A stretch of 64,000 bases of DNA from Callaeas wilsoni (lineage: Eukaryota; Chordata; Aves; Passeriformes; Callaeidae). The number at the start of each line of letters is the position of its first letter. Positions within the stretch are counted from its first letter, which is position 1. Below the pieces are notes generated by a model. It was not told where the DNA came from. It saw only the letters and a list, made by a program, of their open reading frames with translations, and did not search any database. Location of the stretch: NCBI GenBank assembly GCA_013398955.1, contig VWPU01002907.1, positions 1 to 64,000 of the forward strand. The letters run 5' to 3'. Position numbers and translations under genes: made by a program. Positions 23,084 to 33,900 of the stretch are shown here, in pieces.

Positions 23084-24030
23084 TCAAATGAAATGTGTGA
23101 TGTCTTTTGGTTTTAATCCGGTGTTTCTTGGTTGGAGCTCATAGCACATGCTTGTGTGAAAAATCTTGTGGATCTCAGTGGTACCAATGAAGGGTGTGAA
23201 GGAAGGGATGAGGTGTGGGATGTGCAGGGTCTTTCTGCAGGTTATCCAGCAATACCAAATACATGCATGTGTCATTGGGGCACCAGAGTGATTGTAGGTT
23301 TCTAGAGAGAGTTGGAGGTGAGGCTTAGCTCAGGAGCCCAAACACTCCAAGGTCCCGGTGTCTAAGATCATCTGTAGAGATATATTTAACTCCAGGTAGT
23401 GCTGTGAATTTAACTACCTTCCTAAATGACAGAGGGAGTCTAACAGCCACCAGTGTTATTGATCTCCCACCCTAGTATGCTTTCACCACTGAGTGAAGAG
23501 AACAATATTTCTATTTAAAAACAAATTTTAATTTAAACCACGAGCTAGTTTAATAAAAGATGAAGTGTCTTTGTAATGGAAATGATAGAAGTGAAAACAA
23601 GTAATCTCTATTTATGGTACAGCTTTTGTTGTTGGTTTGAAAGGATCCAGTGTTCCACAGGACTTATTTGTGGAGGGACAAGAATAACTTTCTGGTTCAG
23701 TTCTTGGCTAAAGCAGAGTTTGTTTTGATTTATTTAAAGAAAACAAACAAATAAAAACTTTCAAATGGTTTTTGGCTGGAGTTTTTACTGGAAATCCAAT
23801 CCTCTTACGCACAGAATTTTTTTTTTAATGCTTCTATGAAAACCAGCATTGAGTGGAAGGATGTTATTCTGAGCTGTAAAAGATGGACAGTTCGGCACAG
23901 CTGGTGCTTTGGAGAGGCCTGAAAAGGTACCTCGGGAAAACGCGTTGATGTTTCTAGGTGTGTGACGTGGAGATTTGAGCTTCCAGCTGCGGGTAAATAC
24001 TGAAAACTGCCGCGGTGCCTGCCTTGAGCT
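23084..24030. other. Gene-free stretch
   Basis: AT-rich in the middle (about 23500-23830), with no gene or repeat recognised. Confidence 0.5.
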
Positions 24031-24033
24031 GCG

Positions 24034-24047
24034 CCACAAGAGGGCAA
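24034..24047 (+). promoter_or_regulatory. CTCF-like motif, forward
   Basis: CCACAAGAGGGCAA, preceded by GCG, is a common natural variant of the CTCF core CCASYAGRKGGCRS, with two mismatches to that string. It faces the reverse motif at 24131-24144 across 83 bases. Confidence 0.5.
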
Positions 24048-24130
24048 GCGGAGGCCACAAATCCTCTGCTCCCGCCTGGGAGAAGATGTGGGAGCACCGG
24101 GAGAGGGGGAGATGCGGGAAAAGGTCCCCA

Positions 24131-24144
24131 GCACCCCCTGGTGC
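24131..24144 (-). promoter_or_regulatory. CTCF-like motif, reverse
   Basis: The minus strand reads GCACCAGGGGGTGC, close to the CTCF core with two mismatches. With the forward motif at 24034-24047 it forms a tight convergent pair in a short GC-rich block (about 24000-24230). Confidence 0.45.
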
Positions 24145-24277
24145 AGGGCAGGGGCAGCTGTGGCAGCGGCTTCTCTGGGTGTCTGCTGCTGTGCCGATTG
24201 CGGCTGGCTTTCTCAACGGGGAGCAATCTGGTGGCATTTGTTAGATGCTGTTGTTAAATTTAAGTGTTGTGCTTCCA

Positions 24278-24710
24278 AAGCAGGGAGATGGAGCTGGGAA
24301 AGGGTCTGGAGCACAAGTCTTGAGAGAAGTGGCTGAGGGAACTGGGTTTTTAGTTGGGAGAAAAGGAGGCTGAGTAGGGACCTTCTAGCTACAACCTCCT
24401 TTCAGGTAGTTGAGGAGAGCAAGGTGGAGACCAGTCCCTCCCGAGGGGAGTAACAAGCAACTAGACAAAATTAAATGTTCTGAAGCTGGAGGAGTTTAGA
24501 TTGGGTTATTAGGGAAAATTGTTTCACTGATAGGGTGGTCAGGCATTGAACAGGCTGCCCAGGGAAGGGATGGAATTGCCATCTTTGGAAGCATTCAAAA
24601 AGCTTGGCACTTAGGGACATGATTTTACTGGTGGACATGGCGGTGCTGGGCTAGCGGTTGGAATTGATGAGCTAAAGGTCTTTGCCAACCTAAATGGAAA
24701 TGTATGAAAT
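24278..24710 (+). repeat. CR1 LINE, 5'-truncated, about 430 bp
   Basis: The sense-strand CR1 end is visible: GGTCTGGAGCACAAGTCTTG, AGTGGCTGAGGGAACTGGG, GAACAGGCTGCCCAGGGAAG, and the 3' landmark TTTGCCAACCTAAATGG. The tail repeats are degraded (AAATGTATGAAATTC). It holds the C-terminal RT part and 3' UTR, with indels and stops. Divergence is moderate, older than the copy at 15.9 kb. Confidence 0.94.
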
Positions 24711-27700
24711 TCCTGCTGGGTGCTTCTCTGTCTTGTGGCTCAAGGCAGAGGTTGATGCTATCAGTGCAGGTCAGAGCTATGGGACTCTGCCCTGTTAATT
24801 GTCTGCAGCCCACCTTGCCCAAATTCCATCCCAGTAATGGAAAACATAGGATTTTGGTCAAAGGCTTCCTTGGGAAGGGTGGCAAAACACTTGGCATGAG
24901 GTGTGGAGACATGGTTGGAGCATCCCAAGCTGCTTGATGCCATACCTTGCTGTCCTGGTGGCATCTGCTGCTCCTTGGCACCCTCATCCTCCTGCGCTTG
25001 GAGGGCAAGGGATGCAACATGGATGCAGCAGAATGCTGAGCTGAAACTGAGCAGGGAAAGAAATCATTCCCAGCTCATCAGTGGCAATGTGAGTGGAAAT
25101 GACCTTGCAGAACCAGACAATGGTTTTCAACTCTTCTGACATCACTCTGGAAATGGGTGGAGTAGGCTGAAAAATGCCTTAAAAATGGTTTGAAATTGTT
25201 GGATTTTCAGAGAGGGGGGTTAAAGAAAAGTGTGGAGGGATGAGCAATCCCTGTACAACAGCCACAGTGCTGCTGGGAAGGGGATTCCCTACTGGGAGGT
25301 GATTGTTGCCCGGCAGCCCCTGGTCATGCCAGGGCTGCTGTGCTCAGTGTTCATGACCTGACTCAGAACAAGGGCTTGTCTAAACAGTAGCAGGAGCTCA
25401 GCTAAAGCAGAGACACTCTCAATTTAAAAGTATGTAATGGCAGGAAAAACAACCCATGATGAGTTAAAGAACTGACTCAGGCCAGCAAAGGCCAGTCCTG
25501 AAATAGACCTCGAATGGGGTTGGTCGAAAATGCTTCCATCAGAACAGTTTCCTGATGGAGAATTTGGCATTTCTGCTCAAAGAAATCTTTCAAGAAAAGC
25601 ATCTGCTTCTGTGGAAAAATTCATCTTGTTGGGTTGGAAAAATGGAGCATGTGAAAACTGAAATCCTTCAGTGCAGCGACGTGTTGTGCCAGTTTTCAGG
25701 CAGACTCCACCTCTGTGTTGAGCTTCATTTCTCATTCCTGTGGTGCCCACTCATTTTCTCAGGAGGGAACCCCCCCAAAATTATTACATCTGCCCCTTCC
25801 CATCTGCCTGCTTTTCTTAGCAATGATTAAAGCCTCCCCCTCATTGTGGAGGACTGGAAGGTCAGCTTTTGGAGCAGTGTGTGGCTGCTCCCCTGGGACA
25901 CCAAACTTTCTCTGCTGCCTCCAGTCCTGGTCCCTTCCTACACAGACTTCTGGGAAACTCATTTCCATCCCATACTGATGTTTCATACATCCTGGGAGGT
26001 GGCTGTGACGGGACAGCCAGGAAAGACAACTCATTCTGCTGGGCTTACTTGTGACTTTACTGTTTTGCAGCCAGGGCTTTATTTTCCAGGTGTTTCTGTA
26101 TCTCATCGTTGTCTTCTTGCTCATTTCTGTGCCTATCCTAAATTCTGATGGAAATCTAACATAGGAGGTGGGCAAGTTGTCTAGCCAGGTCCATAGAACA
26201 GGGTCAGAGTTAGTCCCAGGACCTGTTTGTTGAGTGAGGATGAGTCACCCTGCAAAGCACTCTTGGACTTTATTCTGCCTTCCTCCAGCAGTGAGAACTT
26301 GCCCATCAAAAAATAGTGTGGAATAACCCAGGTCTGAAATATGAATCTGACGCAGAAGTGTTTCTACCCATTTTTTAAACATTGCCTTCCACACTTTAAG
26401 GTTGGAAAAACTACAGGACACTTGCAAAAACAGATACTTATATTCACACTTAGGTGCCCAGACTTGAAAATGGGGAGGGAAGATATCTTAAACACTGTGT
26501 TTTCCCAAGACATCAGCAGCAGGCAGAGGCAGCTGAGGGAGTGCCTCAGGTTGGTGTCCATCACCTGGAGAGCTGTGGTGAGAGAATTGCCATAAGTCCT
26601 TGCAGCTCCATGGATGCAAAAATCTTCTCAGAAAGGGGTTTTTGTGCACGGATGTGGTTCTTCAAGGTCAGGGCATTGTCATGAGATGGGATCACTGTTG
26701 ATGTGAGTGAGGGGCTGAGCTGAAATCCTGCTTGGACCCTGGGATGAATGTGTTTTCCTCAAGTGAACTTTATGAAAGGACTTCTCAGTCCATTTAAGAA
26801 AACAAAAAAGTGTTAGGAGCAGAGACTTGGCCAAAGCTTGGGGTCCCGGTGTGGAGACTGGAGGGAACAGAAAAGCCTCAGTGGAGAACATTTTCTAAAA
26901 AAACAACCCAGGTACAGGCCGGGCTTGTGTTTCTGTGCTAGCATGGGCTCTATTTACCAACCTTCCTCTGCCCCAAGAGAAGCAGGGAGGCATTTAAAGG
27001 GAAAATAGGAAAGAGCCCTCTGTCCTGAGAGCTGGTGTGCCCTGTTTTCTGGAGTGCTGGGCTGTACAGGGCTGTTAGAGCCCCGGCTGCAGACTGACAG
27101 ATGCCTTGTTTAACACGAAGGCTGGTGGTGGTGGTGGCCGCTGTCAGAGCCAGCACTGGCCCCAGGGCAGGAGCAGAGCCATGGAGAGCCCCGTGTGCAG
27201 CTCCCCACGGGCTGCCGTGTCCCTTTGCAGGAGACGAGGTCTCCCCGCAGGCCCCCAGGGGTTTCCCTCTCCTCCCCCCAGTGTGACCCCAGGTCTGTGC
27301 TATGACAAAGCCATTCAATCAATTGCATTTATGTGCCAAATTTCCCTGCAGCTCTTGGGAATAGGTGTGCTCTGGGTAAAAGCAGCCTGTTCTATTCCAG
27401 GCATCCTCTGACACTGGGGAAATACTGATTCTTCCTGCACTGCCAGGACTTCTGAGAAATGAAACAGACACAGGTACCGGCTTAACAAACTGGTAATGTC
27501 CCAGTGGATTTTATCCACATCTGCTTCCTGCAGCCTCAGAGCGCCGATTCCCTCATCCCACACCCCGGGAAGGCAGCCCCGAGGTCAGGCTCTGTCGTGC
27601 TGGGGGCCGTGCTCCCCTTGGCAGCCTGCGGCATACAAAGGGCTGATGAGAAAGGGATTCAGCCCAGTGTATTGGCATTCGTGTGTGGCAGCTGTATTAA

Positions 27701-28340
27701 AAGTGCTCACTGTCAGCCCAGCCATCACTTATAATTGGCTTCTATTTTTCCATGTGCCTCCTGGCAACAGCAGCTCTTCCCAGGCTCTTGGTGGGGTGCT
27801 GGGACTGGGAAGGCTGCTCTGTGCAGGGGAGGGATGTGAAAATGGTCAGGATGGGCTCAGGAAGGGAAATGTGGCCCCTTCCTGCCTGTCTCTGGGTTTG
27901 CCTGAGCATCCCACCAGAAGCAGTTCCCTCTGCAGATTTGCTGTCAAGCACTGGCAAAGGCCATCTGTGATGGCTGTGGATGCACTGGAGACAGTGCACC
28001 GTCTTTGGGATGGGCAAGTCCCTTGGTTTAGGTGCAATAACCCAGTTACTGTGCAATTGCTTGGTTGTTTTGGTGGAGAGAGGCTGGGTTTTGTTGTGGT
28101 GCTGCATGGCCACGCTCAGCAGAGGAGCACCAGAGTGCTCAATATAACGTGTGTTACCCTGGAATTGGATCCTTTGGTTGTGGTCTCATGCATCCCAGCT
28201 ACATAAAAAGCAGCAAAATGACTGGAGAATATGTGAGTTCAGAGCACATTTGTCAAAATGGTACTGTACAATGCAGACAGGGCTTGGAAGAACCTCTTGC
28301 AGCTGCAACTCCAAATGCTGAAAGCACAGGTTCTGTTTTC
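24711..28340. other. Gene-free stretch, 3.6 kb
   Basis: No gene or repeat that I can support. The 236-codon open frame 27496-28206 (plus) shows no domain and lies over opposite-strand frames of similar length, so I treat it as chance. Confidence 0.5.
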
Positions 28341-28645
28341 ATGGAATCTTAGAATCTCCTGAGTGGGAAGGGACCCACAAGGATCATCCAGTCCAGCTCC
28401 TGGCCCTGCACAGACACCCCAACAATCCCACCCTGTGCCTGAGAGCGTTGTCCAAACACTGCTGGAGCTCTGGCAGCCTTGGGGATGGGACCATTCCCTG
28501 GGGAGCCTGGGCAGTGCCCCAGCACCCTCAGGGGGAAGAACCTTTTCCTAATACTTAACTTAAACCTCTCCTGACACAGCTCCAGCCATTCCCTTGGGTC
28601 CTGTCTCTGTCACAGAGAGATCAGTGTCTGCCCCTTGTGATGACA
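28341..28645 (-). repeat. CR1 LINE of the 'CCTGGCCCTGCACAG' subfamily, about 305 bp
   Basis: The plus strand reads GTGGGAAGGGACCCACAAGG, CAACAATCCCACCCTGTGCC, TTCCCTGGGGAGCCTGGGCA and GAAGAACCTTTTCCTAATAC, in consensus order for the CR1-J/Y-like subfamily I recall from birds. It is a 3' end fragment in antisense orientation. Its subfamily differs from the copies at 15.9, 22.9 and 46.7 kb, so several waves of CR1 activity are recorded here. Confidence 0.95.
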
Positions 28646-28649
28646 TGCA

Positions 28650-29130
28650 CCACTCTTTTGGGATATACTAAGATACGAATTTTCTGAGTTGCTGCAAAGA
28701 ATCTTTTGAGATGTCACAATAGTCTCATCAATGCATCCTAGATATTACCAGTTCCATCTGATTGAATTTTTATGTTTGCAAATAGAATAATCTAATGACC
28801 TAATTTCTGAAGGAGGCCTGTTATTTATTAACCATGATGTAAATTCTACCAGCATTAGAATAAAGAACATTGGGCTTTTGAATTTCTGCTATTTTTAAAG
28901 ATCCAAATCTCTGGGGCAATTAATCATTTTCCTGACATATTGAATTCAGTCATGTGTTATAGCAACAAAACTTGCAGTTTATGATGCAACATTAACTTGT
29001 CAGCAAGAGGGACAATTCATGACTGTCTATGGGTAGCAAGTGGCAGGCAAATTTGGATAACTATCCTACAGTTTTTGCAAGCATCAGCAAATTTTGTTGG
29101 CAAAGCCGAGGTAGGCAGCGCATAATATAC
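28650..29130. other. AT-rich block, candidate conserved non-coding element
   Basis: Nearly 500 bases with low GC, no long open frame, no recognised repeat and many homeodomain-type sites (for example GGGGCAATTAATCATTTTCC at about 28912). The lack of simple-repeat character makes it unlike decayed microsatellite. This is an inference from texture only. Confidence 0.3.
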
Positions 29131-30940
29131 GCTTTTGCTTGTATATATTAAAAAAAAAAAAGCCAAAGAATATAGTCCCCTGCCAGGAGTTTCCACTTAT
29201 TTTCCATAACGAGAGCTGGAGGGTCTGTAAAAGCTGGTCTCATAAAAAGAAATTGCAAAGGATGAATTTTTCCTTTACAAGGGAGATGGAAGGAATTGGA
29301 GTTTGTTTGGATGCACAAGTTTTCCTGACACGCAGTTTATCAGCTGTGGTGCTGCAGGGGGGAGGGTCTCAGGTAGGGACAGGGACAGTGTGGGTGGAAG
29401 GATGGAGCCCACGTGATACGGACACACTGAGCTTGGGAGCACCAAGAGCAACAGAGCAAACTGTGTCTTTCAGGAGCAACAGTGGCCTTGGCACAGCAGC
29501 AGCCTGGCTGTTTGGGGGGGATTTTCTTTGCGATATCAGGGAGGAAAGAGTTGGAAAAGCTCTGACGGAGGAGAGGGGGGTGCACGTTGCTGCCGTTTGT
29601 GGTGGGGTTCTGAAGGGTCCTTGAGAGTGCAGGGAAGTGACTCTGCCTTGGGTGCCGAAGAGCAAATCAAAAGAGAAAAGGGAGAATTACTGGGAGGAAG
29701 CAAAGAGATTAAAACAAAATCATCCCGGTGCTGTTCCAGGCAGATACGAGCCGAGGCAAAACCTCAGCCAAGGCTGGAGCAGAGGCAGATGCAGCCATGG
29801 GAGGATGAGCCAACACATGGATCTGAGCGGGGCTTTGGCAGGGTGGGGATGGGGATTTCGGCAGGGTGGGGAATGCGAGAGGCCACGTTCTTGAAATGGC
29901 AAACCCCACACAGTGACTGCACTTGGGTCTAGTCCGGGAGCAGGGAGAGAGCCGAGGGAGCCGGAGCCGTGGCTGAGGTGTTGGCAGGAGGGTGGGAAGC
30001 TGGTGGTGCACAGCAATCAAAGACCCATGGGGAGGCTTTATGGAGTGTGGGGAGAGAAGTGAGGAGCTTTAACTGGAATAAGGCTGGATAGAAGACTGTG
30101 TTCCAGAGAAAGCAGGTGAGAAATCAGCAGCAGGTGAAGAAACCCAAAATTTCTTGATGCGTTCCATAGTGCAATTAGATGGTAAAGATTAAATAGTGAT
30201 GGAGGTGATTATGGGCTGCCATTCCCCTCATGAGTGGGTTTGGACTCAGACTCAATACAGGAGTGGGTTGATGAACCGGGGAAGATGTGGCTGCAGTGCT
30301 GGCCTTCCCCCAGGCTCAACACAGCCAGGCTTGGATCACTCGGTGTCCACCAGCGGGGATTGGCACACAGGGGAGAAGCACTGTGACACCAGCCTGCTGC
30401 TGCTGTCAGTGGGTTTCCAAAACACAGCTGGAAGAGAGAGCACAAATGCAGGACTGGGAGGCTGTGTGATGCAGACACACACAGTGCCATGTGCACAGCG
30501 TGGCTCCGTGGCGTGAGTTCCCAAGTACCTTTGTGGCCCAGGAGGAGGCTGCTCCCTGCAAGGCTGCTCCTCAGCTGAGCTGGGTGGTTTGAGCAGGATA
30601 TGTGGGTCGTAGGGATGGCATGTCCTGGCTGCTCCTCCCTGACCACAGACCACACCCTTCTTCCAGCTGAGGGATGCTGGCCTCCTTGTTGGGAGCTGAG
30701 AGACTTCAACAATGTAAGGTTTAAGCTGGATAAAAGAGGCTTCTATAGCAGCAAGTTGTGATGGAAAGCATAAGTTACATTCTGTTTGGGGATGGGATCA
30801 TACAGCCTCCAGTATCTTCACAAGCCTCCCAGCACACAGTGATTTTTGTCTTGGTTCTTTCAGATCAGTTGATTGCTGTAATGTGGGAAAGATTGACTTA
30901 CGAGGGACATAAGCACAAATTATCCCGATGAAAGGAAACA
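29131..30940. other. Gene-free stretch
   Basis: No supportable gene. It includes a short A-run at about 29150-29161 and a G-rich segment at 29829-29872. Opposite-strand frames at 30196-30712 overlap and are unrecognised. Confidence 0.5.
29841..29872 (+). other. G-rich run with G-quadruplex potential
   Basis: G-tracts GGG, GGGG, GGGG, GGG and GGGG occur within 32 bases, with short loops and a repeated GGCAGGGTGGGGA unit. This fits the usual four-tract quadruplex pattern. Confidence 0.55.
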
Positions 30941-30947
30941 CAGGGAG

Positions 30948-30976
30948 TATAAAAAGAGATCAGCTCAGCTGAGCTG
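30948..30976 (+). promoter_or_regulatory. TATA-like box next to a 16-bp palindrome
   Basis: TATAAAAAG (30948-30956) is followed four bases later by the perfect palindrome CAGCTCAGCTGAGCTG (30961-30976), which contains a CAGCTG E-box. This resembles a Pol II core promoter, or the U3/R part of a decayed LTR, but no downstream exon or LTR edge was identified. Confidence 0.3.
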
Positions 30977-33900
30977 GGAGCTGCTCAGTGCCCTGGGTAT
31001 CAAAAAGGAAAGACAAAAAGAAAAAGGTAGAAACTAGATCAAACGAATAGGTGTACCTTCAAAAAAAAAAAAAATATCCAAAAACAGTAGAAGGAAGAAT
31101 CATTGTGAATGAGGCTGATCAGACAGCCATCCTCCACCCAGCTGCATGGTGAAAGAGGCCAGAACATTCCATGTTCTCAGAATGTCCATCCGAACCTGCA
31201 TGATTGCAGGTTTGATATTGATATTCCAGTTACTGCTCTACAGGCATTGATGGCATGGGCTCACACTAGAGGTACTTGGATAATTGGCAGGGATAAAACT
31301 CACCCTGAAGTACCCAGAACAGTGCCAGAGGATTCTGAGCATCAGTTTGCTCTTGCCTCCCTTCAGAGACTCCTGGGGATGAGTGATGTTACTCAGAAGT
31401 GAAAGAGCAAACTCTGCTCTGAGAAGTGCAGGGAAGAAGCCAGCAACTGCAGAGCAGAGTAGCTCCTCTCTGGCTTCTGGAATAAGGGAATGGCTGATGG
31501 CTGCCTGAGGGGTAACAAGGCTTTGTCAGAAATTAAACCTGTTAAATCAAGCAAGCTTTTGAGTGATATGGCAGGAGGGTGTGTGGATGGGCAGGAGCCA
31601 TAGATGATGATGTAGGTAAGGTTTTTGACATTTTTGAACTTGATGTTCTTGTAATCAATCTAGGATGATGTGTAATGTGCACAGCAGTAGTTCATTTTTC
31701 CAACTTACTCATTACTCTCAGAATATTGCCAAACTGGAGGTATGAAGAAGTTTCCAGGCTCCAGGGAGGTCAAGAGCAGTGCAGTGGTGCTTTGTCTGGA
31801 TTTTAGGACCACTTTATATGTACATTAAAGAACTGCACGATCAAATTCACACTGAAGGGAGTGAGATTGCACCAAAATGCCTGATTCTGTTTCTGCTCCT
31901 GGTTTGTAGCCAGAAGGCAACTTTTTGGATTTCTCCATGCAGCAGTTGATGCAGAGCCCTCCCTGCTGTTGTCTCAGAGGTTGCCCATCTCCTGTCTCTG
32001 TTGTAGCAGGTGACTGCTCCTGCAGCATACAGCTGGCTGTTGTGGATGGGATCACGAGGGCTTTGGGTTGCTCTAATTCTTCCCCTGGCTACCAGACTTT
32101 TGACAGGAGGCTGCTAGAATAGGAGTATCTCAGTCTCAGGGAGCTGGCATTTGCTTACTGACAGCCAATTATTTCATGATGACCTTCTCATGGCAAGCCA
32201 AGTGCCAAATCCACAACAGAGGCAGAGAAAGTGTTTTGAAGTGACAATCACTTCAAGCCACTCCTTTGCCCATGAGTGCTTTCCTGGTGGATGTCTTTCC
32301 TTGAACCTGCCTTTTTAATTTTTGTCTCTGATGGATGCTGTTAGAGCATTCCTTGGCTGTATCATCTGAATCCCACAAAATCCCTTGATCCCCCCTGTCT
32401 AGTTCCAGACTTGTTTATGGAACAGAGTCTGTGTAGGTATTAGTGTCTGAATTAGAAATGGAGGAGCAAAAATGCATCACAGTGTCAGACTGGATTTTCA
32501 GCAGTACTTGGCATAGGTCAAAGAAATCATGTCCTCATGATTGCTCTGAGGATGTTCCAGCCTGGATCACTCTGGAGGCAGAATGAGACTGAGCTGGGTA
32601 GCCTTAAATACGAAAATTCAAACTTCAGCTGTGGTGTTTTGGCCAGTTATCCAGGGTGCCTTGGCTGTGGGAGATGACAGCACAGCCATTCCTTCAGTCT
32701 GTTGTCTTCTGTTGCCTGACAAGACAACAGTGAAAGCTTCCTCTCTTCTTGCACCCTTTCCTCTCTGTGTGTGTGAAGCCAGTGGGGAAATGCAGTGTTC
32801 ATGGACACATTGATGGTTATCAGGGCTGTTTTCCTTTTATTTAATCCAGACTTTTCAGCCTCCCTCTGTCTAACGAGCAGCATGTGACCGTGCACAGCCT
32901 GTGCCTGGTGAGAGATGACGTGCTTGGGAACCAGTGAGTTTCTGCCTCAGCTGCCATGGGCTGTTGACACAGGATTGCTGATGTATCCTGCTGATGGATC
33001 CCAGGCTTTTCTATCCAGACTGTGCTACAGCTCCACATTACATTCACACCTGCCAATACAATTACTGGGAGACAAACTGATGTGGGCAGAGGGAAAACCT
33101 CTTGGGGTCTGGTGACAGCACATCCCAAAGTTGTGCTGCTGCTTGAGTGTGCTGTGATGGTCTCTGGAATGTCAGAGGTGATGGTATTGTGGGGTCTTAG
33201 GAGAGCTGTTAATTGATTTGGTTGAACCTCCTGATGCAGCAGAAAGGTCTGAAATGCTCTCCTGAGAGCAGAGATGCCAAGTTTGTTTATTTTCTGATCA
33301 GAACTCCCCACTGTTGTGATTCTGCTTTAATTAATCCTCAATCTTGATTCCACATGTTAGTTTCTGAGTTTGCACTGCCCAAGAGAAGAGCCCAGCACTT
33401 CCCCATAGGTTCTCACTTCATTCAGGTATCATCAGTCTATAACAGATCACTCACAGGTTAAAATGGCTCCAAGGTTAAGCTCCTTGTGGATGCCAAAAGA
33501 GTCCATGGACACCTTCCTGCTGAGCAAATCTCAGATCAGAGATGATCTCTGCAAACCCTTTCCTCCTTGTTTAAAAGAATGTTGTGGCTATTTGGACAGA
33601 GATGTTCCTGCACACCCTTCTCCTGTGCATGTGACGCTTTCATGCAGTTCATTCCAGCTTGGTGCATTTTGGGTTTCTGGGTCAGAAGCAGAAAAGGCCC
33701 CAGATCACCATCAAAGGCCCCACATTTCTTCTGCACAAATCTTCTTTTCTTCCCAAACTGAAAGAGCTGCCTGAGCAGTGCTGCTGTGGGGGTTACCTGG
33801 CCGTGGGCAGGAGCTGGGTGATATTTTGAGCAGGGGCAGTGGAGGGCTGGGAGTGGAGCTGGGTGCAGGCGGTTTGCTGGGAGATGGATCCGCCCTGTGG

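Noticed and set aside
27496..28206. 236-codon open frame on the plus strand
   Set aside because: No domain, no splice or promoter context, and overlapping opposite-strand frames of comparable quality.
31162..31178. AGAACA...TGTTCT palindrome as a glucocorticoid response element
   Set aside because: The spacer is five bases (TTCCA), whereas the functional element needs three.
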